Shown here one piece after another: positions 44,169 through 52,937 of a stretch of 64,000 bases of DNA. The stretch comes from UBA4742 sp963785815 (lineage in GTDB: Bacteria; Actinomycetota; Acidimicrobiia; Acidimicrobiales; Acidimicrobilacustridaceae), in contig CAWAWN010000001.1 in NCBI GenBank assembly GCA_963785815.1, positions 1,530,001 through 1,594,000 on the forward strand, read 5' to 3'. Position numbers and translations under genes: made by a program. Every line of letters starts with the position of its first letter. The first letter of the stretch is position 1. The notes under the pieces were generated by a model, which did not search any database, was not told where the DNA came from, and saw only the letters and a list, made by a program, of their open reading frames with translations.

Positions 44169-44205
44169 TCCCCATCCCACCGGTGCGTGGGCGAGAGGAG
44201 CTCCC

Positions 44206-44976
44206 GTGGCCCCAGCCGGTGCCTCCGTGCGACTGGTGGGAGGGCCTCCCGCGGTCGACGGCACGGTGACCTCGGCCGACCTGGCCATCGACGGCGCCAT
44301 CCTCATCGCCGTCCACGGCCGCCGCTGGTGCGCCCTGGCCGACCTCGACCCGCAGTGCGGGGACCGGTCGTCGACCGAGCAGCTGGCCGGCGTGTGGGTG
44401 CTGGCCCGCTACCAGATCTGGGGCCGGCCCCGCCGACTGCGACCCCAGCTCTACCGCCACACCGGCACCTTCGCCCTGGCCGCCAGCCGCGACGACCGCG
44501 GCCACTGGAGCCTCCAGCCCGGGAGCCGCCACCCGACCACCCCGTCGCGGGTGGCGGCCGGGGCGCCCGGCCGGGGCGAGGTGACCGTGTGGGTCCACCT
44601 GGAGGACGAGGTCGACCGAGCCGCCCAGCGCTTCCGACGGGTCGTGGCGCTGTTGCCCGACGGGCCGTTGGCCGACCGGGCCTCGGGGGCGGTGCGGGCC
44701 GGTGACGCCTGCGTGGCTGACGCCGTGCGCCTGTCCGCGGTCGGGGCCACGGTCAGCCCGGACTGGCAGCCGGGCTCGCCCGATGCCGACGCCACCTCGC
44801 TGGTGACCCGGATCACCTCGCTGCTGGGCACCATCGACGCCGCCACCCGCGAGGTGGTGCGCCTCCACCTCGAGCTCGGCGACCCCGAGCCGCCGGCCGA
44901 GGACCTGGCCCTGCTGGCCGCCTCGGTGGCCGAGCTCGAGGCCGCGACCGACCACCGGTTCGGCATCGACCCCTAG
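44206..44976 (+). CDS. Conserved hypothetical protein, no recognised domain
   Basis: 256 aa from GTG 44206, with GAGGAG seven bases upstream. Soluble; no signal or membrane segment. The N-terminal half reads like a beta domain (TVTSADLAIDGAILIAVHGRRW, then GVWVLARYQIWGRPRR). The second half is helical (VDRAAQRFRRVVALLPDG, then TRITSLLGTIDAATREVVRL). It lies 37 bp after the anti-sigma gene and could be in its operon. Confidence 0.6.
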   Translation: MAPAGASVRLVGGPPAVDGTVTSADLAIDGAILIAVHGRRWCALADLDPQCGDRSSTEQLAGVWVLARYQIWGRPRRLRPQLYRHTGTFALAASRDDRGHWSLQPGSRHPTTPSRVAAGAPGRGEVTVWVHLEDEVDRAAQRFRRVVALLPDGPLADRASGAVRAGDACVADAVRLSAVGATVSPDWQPGSPDADATSLVTRITSLLGTIDAATREVVRLHLELGDPEPPAEDLALLAASVAELEAATDHRFGIDP

Positions 44977-45060
44977 CTCCGGCCCCCGAGCCCACCCCCA
45001 GCTCAGGTTGGGGGCATTCCCCCATGGTGGGCGACTTCGGGGTGGCTCAGGCTGGTGGGC

Positions 45061-45744
45061 ATGGGAAGACCCATCACCTTCACCCCCGGCCAGACCGCCG
45101 TCATCCTGCTGATCGTGGTCGGGATCCCCACGTTGATCCTCGGCATCGCGGTGGCCGGCATCTGGGGCGCGGTGGACCACCGCCTCCGAGGCGACAGGGC
45201 CCGAGCGTCCACCGCGGCCGGTGCCGGTCTGGTGGCCGCCGTGCTGCCAGTGGCCGGGCTCTTCGGGGCCTACGTCGTGGCCAGGCACCGAGCCGAGTAC
45301 CCCGATCTGCACCCCCGGGGCGGCGTGGTGGTGCCCACCACCATCCCCGACGGGATGGGCTGGGACGACCTCGGCGTCGATGCCGCCCTGGTCAGCCCCG
45401 ACGGCCAGGACGTGCTGCTGCATGCCACCCACCTGCCGGTGGCCGACGGGGTGCACCCCTGCAACGTCACCACCTCCACCGCCGCACCGTTCGCGTCGGC
45501 CACCGAGGTCGACGTCACGGCCGACGCCCACACCCACGGCTCGCCTGGTTCGATGGGCGGCTGCGTCTGGGGCTCGGGCACGTTGGCGGTGCACCTGACC
45601 GACCCGCTGGGCGGGCGCGACCTCGTGATCTTCAAGGGCCTGAACCCTCCGCCCCGGTTCCGCCGGCAACCGGACGGCGCCTACACCCGCTGCGCACCCG
45701 ACGCCTGCGACCAGCCCGAGGGCTACCCCACCACCACCGCTTAG
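45061..45744 (+). CDS. Membrane protein of unknown function
   Basis: About 227 aa (ATG 45061; GTG 45055 is an in-frame alternative). Two N-terminal helices (TAVILLIVVGIPTLILGIAVAGIWGAV and AGAGLVAAVLPVAGLFGAYVVA) flank an Arg-rich loop. The rest is an external domain with paired cysteines (GVHPCNVTTSTAA, GGCVWGSG, RCAPDACDQPEG). No family recognised. Confidence 0.55.
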   Translation: MGRPITFTPGQTAVILLIVVGIPTLILGIAVAGIWGAVDHRLRGDRARASTAAGAGLVAAVLPVAGLFGAYVVARHRAEYPDLHPRGGVVVPTTIPDGMGWDDLGVDAALVSPDGQDVLLHATHLPVADGVHPCNVTTSTAAPFASATEVDVTADAHTHGSPGSMGGCVWGSGTLAVHLTDPLGGRDLVIFKGLNPPPRFRRQPDGAYTRCAPDACDQPEGYPTTTA

Positions 45745-45789
45745 GAGGTGCGCCGATCGTGCACCCCCCGTGCCCATCCGCGCTGGTCC

Positions 45790-46503
45790 TCAGTGCCGCG
45801 GCGACCAGGGGCTGGTGCGCAGCAGCCGCGACTCCCACCGGTCGCGGTAGGCCAGGGCGTCGGCCATGTAGGTGCCGGGTGCCTTGTAGGCGGCGGGGAC
45901 CTCGGTGCTGAACAGGGCCATGAGGGCGTCCAGGTCGTGGATGCGCTGCCACAGGATGCCCTCGGGGCGCAGGCCGGCACCCAACATGGTGGTCCAGCAC
46001 GCCTGGATCTCCAGCATGCGCATGCGCTCGGGCAGGTTCTGGAGCATGGGCAGGTAGGTGTCGCCCCAGTAGTCGAGGTAGTCGTCGAGGGGGACGTGGG
46101 GCCAGCCGGTGTCCTCCATGAACAGCGTGGGCTCGTGGTCGCCGGGTCGGGCCGGCTCGGCCGCCAGGTCCAGATCCCCGATGGGCGACCAGGGCACGGG
46201 GGTGAGCACCTTGGCCGTGACCGTGCGACGGAGCCCGTCGACCGAGCGCGTCCAGTCGGCCAGGTCGCCGCGCTGCGCCCGATGTGACAACCGCTCCCAG
46301 GCGGCGCCGTCGTGCACGGCGGTGATGGTGATGACCCGGTAGGCCGGGCCGGTGCCGTGGACCTGGTTGGCGTACCAGAGCAGGCGGGCGTCGTCGCCCT
46401 GGCCGAGTCGGTCCATCCAGCCGCCGGGGTCGCGGTAGGAGGCCTCGAACGCCTCCTCGTGACGACCGATCACGTCGTGGCACTCGTGCAGGTAGAGGGT
46501 CAT
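45790..46503 (-). CDS. NIPSNAP-like/dimeric alpha-beta barrel protein, coupled to acyl-CoA ligase
   Basis: 237 aa from ATG 46503, which overlaps the stop of the ligase. Two similar halves look like ferredoxin-fold repeats: MTLYLHECHDVIGRHEEAFE...YRVITITAVHDGAAWERL and ...YLPMLQNLPERMRMLEIQACW...LWQRIHDLDALMALF. NIPSNAP-like assignment is tentative; function unknown. Translational coupling suggests that it works with the ligase product. Confidence 0.55.
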   Translation of the reverse strand: MTLYLHECHDVIGRHEEAFEASYRDPGGWMDRLGQGDDARLLWYANQVHGTGPAYRVITITAVHDGAAWERLSHRAQRGDLADWTRSVDGLRRTVTAKVLTPVPWSPIGDLDLAAEPARPGDHEPTLFMEDTGWPHVPLDDYLDYWGDTYLPMLQNLPERMRMLEIQACWTTMLGAGLRPEGILWQRIHDLDALMALFSTEVPAAYKAPGTYMADALAYRDRWESRLLRTSPWSPRH

Positions 46504-48080
46504 GCCCGACTCCCGGGGCTCGCCTGTCGGATGAGGTCCACCGCCATAGCCCGCGGCAGCTTGCCCAGCTCGTTGCTGGGCAGGGCCTCGACCACGGCCA
46601 GCACCTCGGGGCGCTTGAACGAGGCCAGCCGGCCGTCGCACCAGCCACGCAGCTGGTCCAGGCTGGGTTCGGGTTGGCCGGCCGCCACCACCACGGCCAC
46701 ACCCACCCGCTCCCCCATCTCCGGGTCGGGCATCCCCACCACCACGAGGTCGCCCACCGACGGGTGCTGGCGCAGCACCTCGGCCACCTCGTGGGGCGTG
46801 AACTTCTCGCCGCCCCGGTTGATCCCGTCCGAGCGGCGGCCGACCGGGAACAGGTAGCCGTCGGCGTCCTGGCGGGCCAGGTCGCCGGTGTGCAGCCAGC
46901 CGTCCTCGTCGGCGCCGTCGCCCACGTTCTGGGGGCTGCGCACCCACAGCTCGCCCACCTGGTCGACGTCGAGGACCGCGCCCGTGTCGGGGTCGACCAC
47001 CCGCACCTCGACCCCGGGCAGGGGGCGCCCCACCGAACCGGCCCGGGCCGGGTCGTGGTGGTCGTCGCCCGACAGCGTGGTGTACGCGCCCAGGGTCTCG
47101 GTCTGGCCGAACACGTTGGCGAAGGCCACGCCGGGCCACTGGGCCATGGCCCGGCGCACCAGCTGGACCGGGGCGGCGGCCGCCCCGTAGGCCACGGCGT
47201 GCAGGGAGCGGACGTCGGTGACGTCCACGTCGGGGTGGTCCAGGATGCGGGCCAGCATGGTGGGGACCACGAAGGCCGAGTTGACCCGCTGGGTGGCCAC
47301 CAGCGACAGCCAGCGACCGGCGTCGAAGCGGGGCAGCACGACGGTGGTCTCCCCCGAGTAGAGGCTGACCAGCAGGCCGAGCATGCCGCCCACGTGGAAC
47401 GACGGCACGCACATCAGCGCCACCCCCGGCGGACGCTCGGGGTCGAACGGGCGGCGGTAGGCGCTCATGCGGGCCAGCAGGGCGGCGTGGGTGATGGCCA
47501 CCGGCTTGGGCAACCCGGTGGTGCCGCTGGTGAACAGGATCAGGGCAGCGGTGTCGCCACCGGGGGCCCAACTGGCGCCGCCTGAGGGCGGATCGGCGCC
47601 GCCTGAGGGCGGATCGTCGCCGCCTGAGGGCGGATCGTCGCCGCCTGAGGGCGGATCGTCGCCGCCTGACGGCGCATCGTCGGACTCGGTCAGCACCACG
47701 CCCTCGGGCCCCAGGGCCATCGCCAGGGCCGGCGCCGCGTCCGGGTCGGCCACCCCGACCGTCGCGCCCCCCGTGACCTCGACCAGCTGGGCCAGCTCGC
47801 CGCGGGTCAGCAGCGGGTTCATCTGGGCGGTGGCCGCGCCCAGACCGGCCGCGGCCAGGGTCACCGCCGTCGAGCGCACCCCACCCCAGTCGACCAGCGC
47901 CACGGTGTGGCCGGGCCCGACCTCGCGGGCGGCCAGGGTGGCCGCCCAGGCCCGGGTCTGCGCGGCCAGCTCCCCGTAGGTGCACACCTGCCCGTCATCG
48001 AGGATGAGCGCCGGGCGGCCGGGGGCCTGGGCCGCCGGGCGGTCGACCACGGCGGCGATGTTGGTCACGGCGTCAGCCAC
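46500..48080 (-). CDS. AMP-dependent acyl-CoA synthetase/ligase with in-frame 21-bp repeats
   Basis: 526 aa from GTG 48080. ANL-superfamily adenylating enzyme: P-loop LILFTSGTTGLPKPVAITH, VFGQTETLGAYTTL, GWLHTGDLARQDADGYLFPVGR with the adenylate-binding Asp, and GGEKFTPHEVAEVL. The C-terminal catalytic lysine region is ELGKLPRAMAVD. It activates a carboxylic acid to acyl-AMP and acyl-CoA. A PPSGGDD-type repeat insert lies just before the P-loop. The downstream gene overlaps its stop. Confidence 0.88.
   Translation of the reverse strand: MADAVTNIAAVVDRPAAQAPGRPALILDDGQVCTYGELAAQTRAWAATLAAREVGPGHTVALVDWGGVRSTAVTLAAAGLGAATAQMNPLLTRGELAQLVEVTGGATVGVADPDAAPALAMALGPEGVVLTESDDAPSGGDDPPSGGDDPPSGGDDPPSGGADPPSGGASWAPGGDTAALILFTSGTTGLPKPVAITHAALLARMSAYRRPFDPERPPGVALMCVPSFHVGGMLGLLVSLYSGETTVVLPRFDAGRWLSLVATQRVNSAFVVPTMLARILDHPDVDVTDVRSLHAVAYGAAAAPVQLVRRAMAQWPGVAFANVFGQTETLGAYTTLSGDDHHDPARAGSVGRPLPGVEVRVVDPDTGAVLDVDQVGELWVRSPQNVGDGADEDGWLHTGDLARQDADGYLFPVGRRSDGINRGGEKFTPHEVAEVLRQHPSVGDLVVVGMPDPEMGERVGVAVVVAAGQPEPSLDQLRGWCDGRLASFKRPEVLAVVEALPSNELGKLPRAMAVDLIRQASPGSRA
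47577..47681. repeat. Five tandem 21-bp repeats inside the acyl-CoA ligase gene
   Basis: Unit GCCGCCTGAGGGCGGATCG plus two variable bases, at 47577, 47598, 47619, 47640 and 47661. Copies 2-4 are identical; the last has two changes. They encode a PSGGDDP-like loop. The unit is a multiple of three, so copy-number change keeps the frame. Confidence 0.9.
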
Positions 48081-48086
48081 ACCGCG

Positions 48087-48092
48087 ATCTTG
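48087..48092 (-). promoter_or_regulatory. -10-like box of the acyl-CoA ligase gene
   Basis: CAAGAT on the minus strand, six bases before GTG 48080. Confidence 0.4.
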
Positions 48093-48098
48093 TCAGCT

Positions 48099-49622
48099 TC
48101 AAGGCACCCCGTACTCGGAGTGGGAGCTGATGGCCGCGCTGGGGTTCTGGGCGTCGATGGCGTGGGTCGCGTGGATGTCGCGCTCGGCGCTGGTGGTCCC
48201 CGACCCGTTCTGGAAGGTGGTGACCAGGTAGGGGACATCGCCCACCACGTCCCCGCTGGCCACCGCGTCCACTTGCCGGGAGAACAGGTTGTCGGGGCCG
48301 TCGGCCAGCACGTAGTAGGTGCGGATGCTGGGGTCGTCGCCCACCAGGTCGGCCACCGCGTTCTGCGGGGTGAGCTCGGTCTGCACGCACATGAAATCGA
48401 CCCGTCGGAAATTCGGCTCGGCCGACGGGTTGGGCGCGGTGGTGGTCGTGGTCGTGCTCGGCTCGCCCGGATCCACGCTGGTGGACGGGCTGGAGGTGGT
48501 CGTCGTGGTCGGCTCCAGAGGCAGGTCGTCGAGGACGTGGACCTTCTGGGCCTGGGCCAGGAACCCGGGTTCGTGCTGGTTGACCGTGCCGCCCTGGCAG
48601 GCCCGGGTGTCGCCCAGGTAGCGGGAGGTGAGCAGGGCGATCTGGGCGGTCAGCCGAGCCGTGCCCGGCTCGTCGATGGGCACCTTGACCACCACCTCGG
48701 TCGACCAGGTCTGCCCCGGGAGCAGGAAGGTGCGCAGGGAGTCGATCTCGTCGGCGGCCAGCAGGATGCCCCCACCAGAGCCGGGGTAGGCGTTGGTGTT
48801 CGGGTTGGTGAAGTCGAACGCCTGGGCCAGGGGATCGTCGACATCGGTGGTGAGGTGGGTGGGCCGAAGCAGGTCGGCGTTCCCGGACCCGAACTCCTCG
48901 ACCCCGGAGGGACCGGTGAAGGGCAGCACCGGCTGGTAGGTGATCCGGTACACGCTGCCCACGATCACGGCGTTGGCCAGCCCCCGGTTGTGCAGCGTGA
49001 TGTCGGCCTTCAACACGGTGGTGGTGGCGGTCGAGGTCTCACTGGTCAACGAGGTGGTCAGGTCCACCAGGGGTCGTGACTGGCTGGGCAGGTAGGAGGT
49101 CTGGAGCCAGATGGAGAAGAGGCCCAGCAGCGAGAAGGTGGCGGCCACCACCCGCCAACTGGTGCCGAAGGCGTGAGCCGAGCTGCCCGGGGCCCGCAGC
49201 ACGAGCAGGGCGATCCAGGCGCCGGCCACCAGGGCCACGACCAGCGCCACCCAGCGCGCCGGCGAGCCGGGGTCGGGGCTCTGCTCGTCGACCCACAGCA
49301 CGTAGACGGCCATGATCAGGGCCAGCACCTGGGCCAGCAGCACGTTGGCGAACCAGCGTCGGCGCTTGCGGGCCACGTTCCACACGGCGAAGGCGTTGAT
49401 GACGGCGGTCGCCGCCCACAGCCCGACCCCCAGCAGGTGGCCGGCCCCCTGCCCGTACTGCGTGTCGAGCACGGCCACGCCGGCGGCCAGCACCGCGTCG
49501 ACCGCCAGGGTGGCCAGCAGGGCGACGTAGACCAGCCAGCTCAGGTCCGTCCCGACGCGCTCCGGTCTCGGCGCGGGTGGGTGTGGTCCCGGCCCCCCCT
49601 CGACGACGACCTCGCTCGGCAT
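48099..49622 (-). CDS. Polytopic membrane protein with large external domain
   Basis: 507 aa. Five hydrophobic helices in the first ~190 residues (LVYVALLATLAVDAVLAAGVAVL, HLLGVGLWAATAVINAFAVW, VLLAQVLALIMAVYVLWV, WVALVVALVAGAWIALLVL, VVAATFSLLGLFSIWLQTSYL). A long extracytoplasmic part follows, with beta-like segments and a Thr/Ser/Pro stretch (TTTTTSSPSTSVDPGEPS). No domain recognised. A purine-rich GGGGGGAG precedes the ATG. It precedes the ligase gene with an 18-bp gap, but the ligase has its own likely promoter. Confidence 0.6.
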   Translation of the reverse strand: MPSEVVVEGGPGPHPPAPRPERVGTDLSWLVYVALLATLAVDAVLAAGVAVLDTQYGQGAGHLLGVGLWAATAVINAFAVWNVARKRRRWFANVLLAQVLALIMAVYVLWVDEQSPDPGSPARWVALVVALVAGAWIALLVLRAPGSSAHAFGTSWRVVAATFSLLGLFSIWLQTSYLPSQSRPLVDLTTSLTSETSTATTTVLKADITLHNRGLANAVIVGSVYRITYQPVLPFTGPSGVEEFGSGNADLLRPTHLTTDVDDPLAQAFDFTNPNTNAYPGSGGGILLAADEIDSLRTFLLPGQTWSTEVVVKVPIDEPGTARLTAQIALLTSRYLGDTRACQGGTVNQHEPGFLAQAQKVHVLDDLPLEPTTTTTSSPSTSVDPGEPSTTTTTTAPNPSAEPNFRRVDFMCVQTELTPQNAVADLVGDDPSIRTYYVLADGPDNLFSRQVDAVASGDVVGDVPYLVTTFQNGSGTTSAERDIHATHAIDAQNPSAAISSHSEYGVP

Positions 49623-49685
49623 GGCTCCCCCCCAGGTCCGCCCGGCGACCGCCTGCCGGTGTGCGCCCGCACGCTAGTGGGTGGC

Positions 49686-49691
49686 TAGCGT
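49686..49691 (+). promoter_or_regulatory. -10 box of the metallophosphoesterase gene (leaderless type)
   Basis: TAGCGT, six bases before GTG 49698. Confidence 0.5.
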
Positions 49692-49697
49692 CTCGGC

Positions 49698-51209
49698 GTG
49701 CCCGATGGCCTGCGGTTCGTCTGCCTCTCCGACCTGCACTTCGGAGCGGAGAACAGCCTGCTCACCCATCTCGACGACACCAGCCCGACCGCCGACCCGT
49801 CGCGCCCCAGCCCCGCCCTGGAGCGCCTGGTCGACTGCCTGCGCGAGGTGGTGGCCCAGGTCGGGGGCGACGAGCGCCCCAGCCTGGTGCTCAACGGCGA
49901 CGTGCTGGAGCTGGCCCTGGCCACCGACGACGTGGCCGCCATGGCCTTCGACCGCTTCATCGACCTGGCCTTCGACCCGGCCCACCCCCTGTTCGGGCCG
50001 ACCGTCTACTACGTGCCCGGCAACCACGACCATCACCTGTGGGAGATGGCCCGCGAGCGCCAGTACACCGACTACGTGCTCTCCACCCCGCCCGAGGCGG
50101 ACCTGGCCACCCCCTGGCACGTGACCCGGCTGTTCGAGCGCCCCGATGCCACCGCGCCGGGCGACCAGCTCCCCCGAGCCGAGCTGCTCGAGGCCCTCAT
50201 GCGGCGTCGGCTGGGCCACGACTCGACGATCGTGAAGATCGGATACCCGAACCTCGGCTTCGCCACCCCCGACGGGTCGAGCACCGTGATCTTCCACCAC
50301 GGCCACTTCATCGAGACCATCTACCGGCTGATGACCGAGCTGCGGCTGGCCGCGTTCCCCGCCAGCCGACGCGGCACCGACGTGTGGGACTGGGAGGCCG
50401 ACAACTTCGCCTGGATCGACTTCTTCTGGTCGACGCTGGGGCGATCGGGCGAGTCGGGCCAGGACGTGGGCGTCATCTACCACATGCTCCAGAGCCCCGA
50501 CGCGCTTCGGTGGCTGGCCGGCAACCTGGGTGGGACCCTGAGCGAGATGGTGCCCGGACCGAAGGCCGCCGGTCGGGCCGTGTCCCCCGCGTTCAAGCGG
50601 GTCCTCGGCTCCATGGCCGCCCGGGCCTCGCGCCTGGAGCGCCACGTCCCCGGCGCCGACCTGACCGACGACGCGGCCAGCGGCCTGGTCGAGTACCTGA
50701 GCGGACCGCTGCGGGCCCAGCTGGACGGCGAGCACCCGGGGGCCAGCGACGGTTCGGTGGCCCTGGTGTTCGGCCACACCCACAAGCCCTTCGAGCGGAC
50801 CCAGTCCGTCACCGGCTTCGCCCGGCCCGTGGCCCTGTTCAACACCGGAGGCTGGGTGGTCGACACCGAGTCGACCAACCCGGTGCAGGGGGCGGCGGTG
50901 GTGCTGGTCGACGCCGAGGCCCACGTGGCCTCGCTGCGCATGTACAACCAGGCCCCCGACGACCCGTCCTACGCGGTCAGCCTGGCCGCCGACCCGGGCC
51001 CCGCGGCCGACAACCCCTTGCACGAGGCCCTGGCGGGCGGGCTCCACCTCGACGCCGAGCCGTGGACCTCGTTCGCCGCGGCCGTGGCCGAGGGCGTCGG
51101 CCGACGGCACCGGGCGCTGCCCCAGCTCATCCGCCACGCCATGGCCGCGGCGCCGGAGCCCCCGCCGGACCGCCCCCAGGACTCGGGCAGGGCCACGACC
51201 GCGCCATAG
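49698..51209 (+). CDS. Calcineurin-like metallophosphoesterase
   Basis: 503 aa from GTG 49698. All metal-binding blocks are present in order: FVCLSDLHFGAEN (D-x-H), LVLNGDVLELA (GD), YYVPGNHDHHLW (GNHD), STVIFHHGHFIETIY (H) and ALVFGHTHKPFERT (GHTH). No signal peptide. The long middle segment (WDWEADNFAWIDFFWSTLG) is family-specific; substrate unknown. It lies 43 bp before the catalase-like gene, with a TATAGC (51215) between them that may be a separate promoter. Confidence 0.88.
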   Translation: MPDGLRFVCLSDLHFGAENSLLTHLDDTSPTADPSRPSPALERLVDCLREVVAQVGGDERPSLVLNGDVLELALATDDVAAMAFDRFIDLAFDPAHPLFGPTVYYVPGNHDHHLWEMARERQYTDYVLSTPPEADLATPWHVTRLFERPDATAPGDQLPRAELLEALMRRRLGHDSTIVKIGYPNLGFATPDGSSTVIFHHGHFIETIYRLMTELRLAAFPASRRGTDVWDWEADNFAWIDFFWSTLGRSGESGQDVGVIYHMLQSPDALRWLAGNLGGTLSEMVPGPKAAGRAVSPAFKRVLGSMAARASRLERHVPGADLTDDAASGLVEYLSGPLRAQLDGEHPGASDGSVALVFGHTHKPFERTQSVTGFARPVALFNTGGWVVDTESTNPVQGAAVVLVDAEAHVASLRMYNQAPDDPSYAVSLAADPGPAADNPLHEALAGGLHLDAEPWTSFAAAVAEGVGRRHRALPQLIRHAMAAAPEPPPDRPQDSGRATTAP

Positions 51210-51252
51210 CGTCGTATAGCCTGCCGGCGCGGAACGACATTTTGGGGGGGCC

Positions 51253-52281
51253 GTGGACCATCCGGGTGGAAGCGACGTGACCGCCGAGGAGCTCTATCAG
51301 GCCATCGTCGCGGACTACCCCGACCACCTCCCCGGCACCCGCCCGGTCCATGCCGTGGGCATCGTGGCCACGGGCACCTTCGTCCCGTCGCCGGTGGCCG
51401 CCCGCTTCACCTCGGCCGAGCACTTCCGCGGCGACCCGGTGGCCGTGACCGTGCGCTTCGCCAACGGGTCGGGCTCGTCCACGGTCCACGACGGCAGTCG
51501 CGACGTGCGGGGCCTGTCCACCAAGTTCCACCTGCCCAGCGGGGCCGACACCGACCTGCTCATGGTCACCATGCCCCTGTTCTTCGCGGCCACCCCGGCC
51601 GAGTTCCTCGGCTTCGTCCGCGCCGGCGTGCCGGCCCCCCGCCCGGCGGCGGGACGGCTGGGCCGCACCGCCGACGCGCTGCGGCTGCGGATCCCGCTGC
51701 CCGACCCCGAGCCCGACCAGCCCGACGGCCTGGAGGGCGTGGTGGAGTTCGCCGACGCCAACCCGTCGGCCCGGGCCGGGACCGTGGCCATGATGTCGCT
51801 GGTCACGCCCACCAGCTATGCCCGGGTCGCCTACCACGCCCTGCACGCCTTCGCCTTGACCGACGACGCCGGCGCCGTGCGCTACGCCCGCTTCAACTGG
51901 GACCCGGTGGCGGGCGTACGGCCCTATCCGCCGCCGGCACCCGATGACTACCTGCGGGCCGAGCTGGCCGCGCGCCTGGCCCAGGGACCGGCCCGGTTCG
52001 TGCTGCGTATGACCCTGGCCGAGCCGGGCGACCCGCTCGACGACCCCACCCGCTGGTGGGACACCACCCGCCAGCGCGTGGTCATGGGCGAGCTGGCCGT
52101 GACCGCCCTGGTCGACGACCAGGACGAGGCCAACGAGCGGCTCAGCTTCAACCCGGCCCGGCTCGTGCCGGGGTTCGGGTGTCCGCCCGACCCGGTGTTC
52201 GCGGCCCGGGGCCCGGCCTACGAGTACTCGTGCCGCCAGCGGGGCGGTTCGGGCTGCCCGGTGCTGGGAGCGAGCGGGTGA
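51253..52281 (+). CDS. Catalase-like heme peroxidase (minimal catalase core)
   Basis: 342 aa from GTG 51253. Reads as a short catalase-superfamily protein: the distal-side RPVHAVGIVATGTF (His), AVTVRFANGSGSSTVHDGSRDVRGLSTKFHLP, TDLLMVTMPLFFAATPAEFLGF, and the proximal RGPAYEYSCRQR with an R-x-x-x-Y heme-tyrosine pattern (Tyr ~322). It lacks the C-terminal domain of classical catalases, as in catalase-related peroxidases. Start of a tightly coupled run (GTGA to the next gene). Confidence 0.82.
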   Translation: MDHPGGSDVTAEELYQAIVADYPDHLPGTRPVHAVGIVATGTFVPSPVAARFTSAEHFRGDPVAVTVRFANGSGSSTVHDGSRDVRGLSTKFHLPSGADTDLLMVTMPLFFAATPAEFLGFVRAGVPAPRPAAGRLGRTADALRLRIPLPDPEPDQPDGLEGVVEFADANPSARAGTVAMMSLVTPTSYARVAYHALHAFALTDDAGAVRYARFNWDPVAGVRPYPPPAPDDYLRAELAARLAQGPARFVLRMTLAEPGDPLDDPTRWWDTTRQRVVMGELAVTALVDDQDEANERLSFNPARLVPGFGCPPDPVFAARGPAYEYSCRQRGGSGCPVLGASG

Positions 52282-52937
52282 GCGACGCCGGGGGCCTGCC
52301 GGCCCGGCCGCCCGGACGGCTGGCCCAGCTGGGCGAGGCCGCCCTGGTCCGGGCCTGGAAGGGCAAGGGCGCCCAGGCCGTGTCCAACCCCAGCTGGGCG
52401 TGGTCGAGCGCGCCGGCCGACAACCTCCAGAAGCACATGAACCTGGTCATGCCCCTGGCCGACAAGACCTCGGTGGGGCGCCTGCGGGCCATCCAGGCGG
52501 TGGCGGCCAACATCGACGAGCTGTTCACCGGGCTCGAGAACGTGGGCACCGTCCACATGGCCCGCTTCGACCTGGTCGGCTCCGACCTGTGCATGTTCTC
52601 GGTCTTCGACGGCGACTTCGCCAACTACATCCGCGACTTCATCTGCGTGTTCGGCAGCGTGTTCGACGCCATCATCTCGTCGCTGGTCGAGTCGCCGCCC
52701 ACGTCGCCCACCGAGGAGCACCCCGAGGAGTTCATCAACTGGATCAAGGACCACGACGCCTACCAGGTGGCGGGGGACGTCACCCTGTTGTTCCCCGAGG
52801 AGGACGAGATCGAGGACTACCCCCGTGATCTGCTGGGGTTGGTCGACGCGAACCAGAACCTGCAGATCGGCCGGTTCAGCGCCTACCCCGGGCTCTCCGC
52901 CGCCCAGATCCGCGACGCCACGGGACTCGGCTGGTGA
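52278..52937 (+). CDS. Unknown protein between catalase-like and DyP peroxidase genes
   Basis: 219 aa from GTG 52278. Soluble. Visible: SNPSWAWSSAPADNLQKHMN, LRAIQAVAANIDELFTGL, VGTVHMARFDLVG and MFSVFDGDFANYIRDFICVF. The ARF...DGDF..YI.DF pattern recalls a domain I have seen beside heme peroxidases and lipoxygenase-like enzymes, but I cannot name it. Overlap with both neighbours implies a role in the same oxidative pathway, perhaps as a structural or electron-transfer partner. Confidence 0.6.
   Translation: MSDAGGLPARPPGRLAQLGEAALVRAWKGKGAQAVSNPSWAWSSAPADNLQKHMNLVMPLADKTSVGRLRAIQAVAANIDELFTGLENVGTVHMARFDLVGSDLCMFSVFDGDFANYIRDFICVFGSVFDAIISSLVESPPTSPTEEHPEEFINWIKDHDAYQVAGDVTLLFPEEDEIEDYPRDLLGLVDANQNLQIGRFSAYPGLSAAQIRDATGLGW

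Noticed and set aside
47577..47681. CRISPR-like array
   Set aside because: Repeats are contiguous without spacers and lie in frame inside an acyl-CoA ligase gene.
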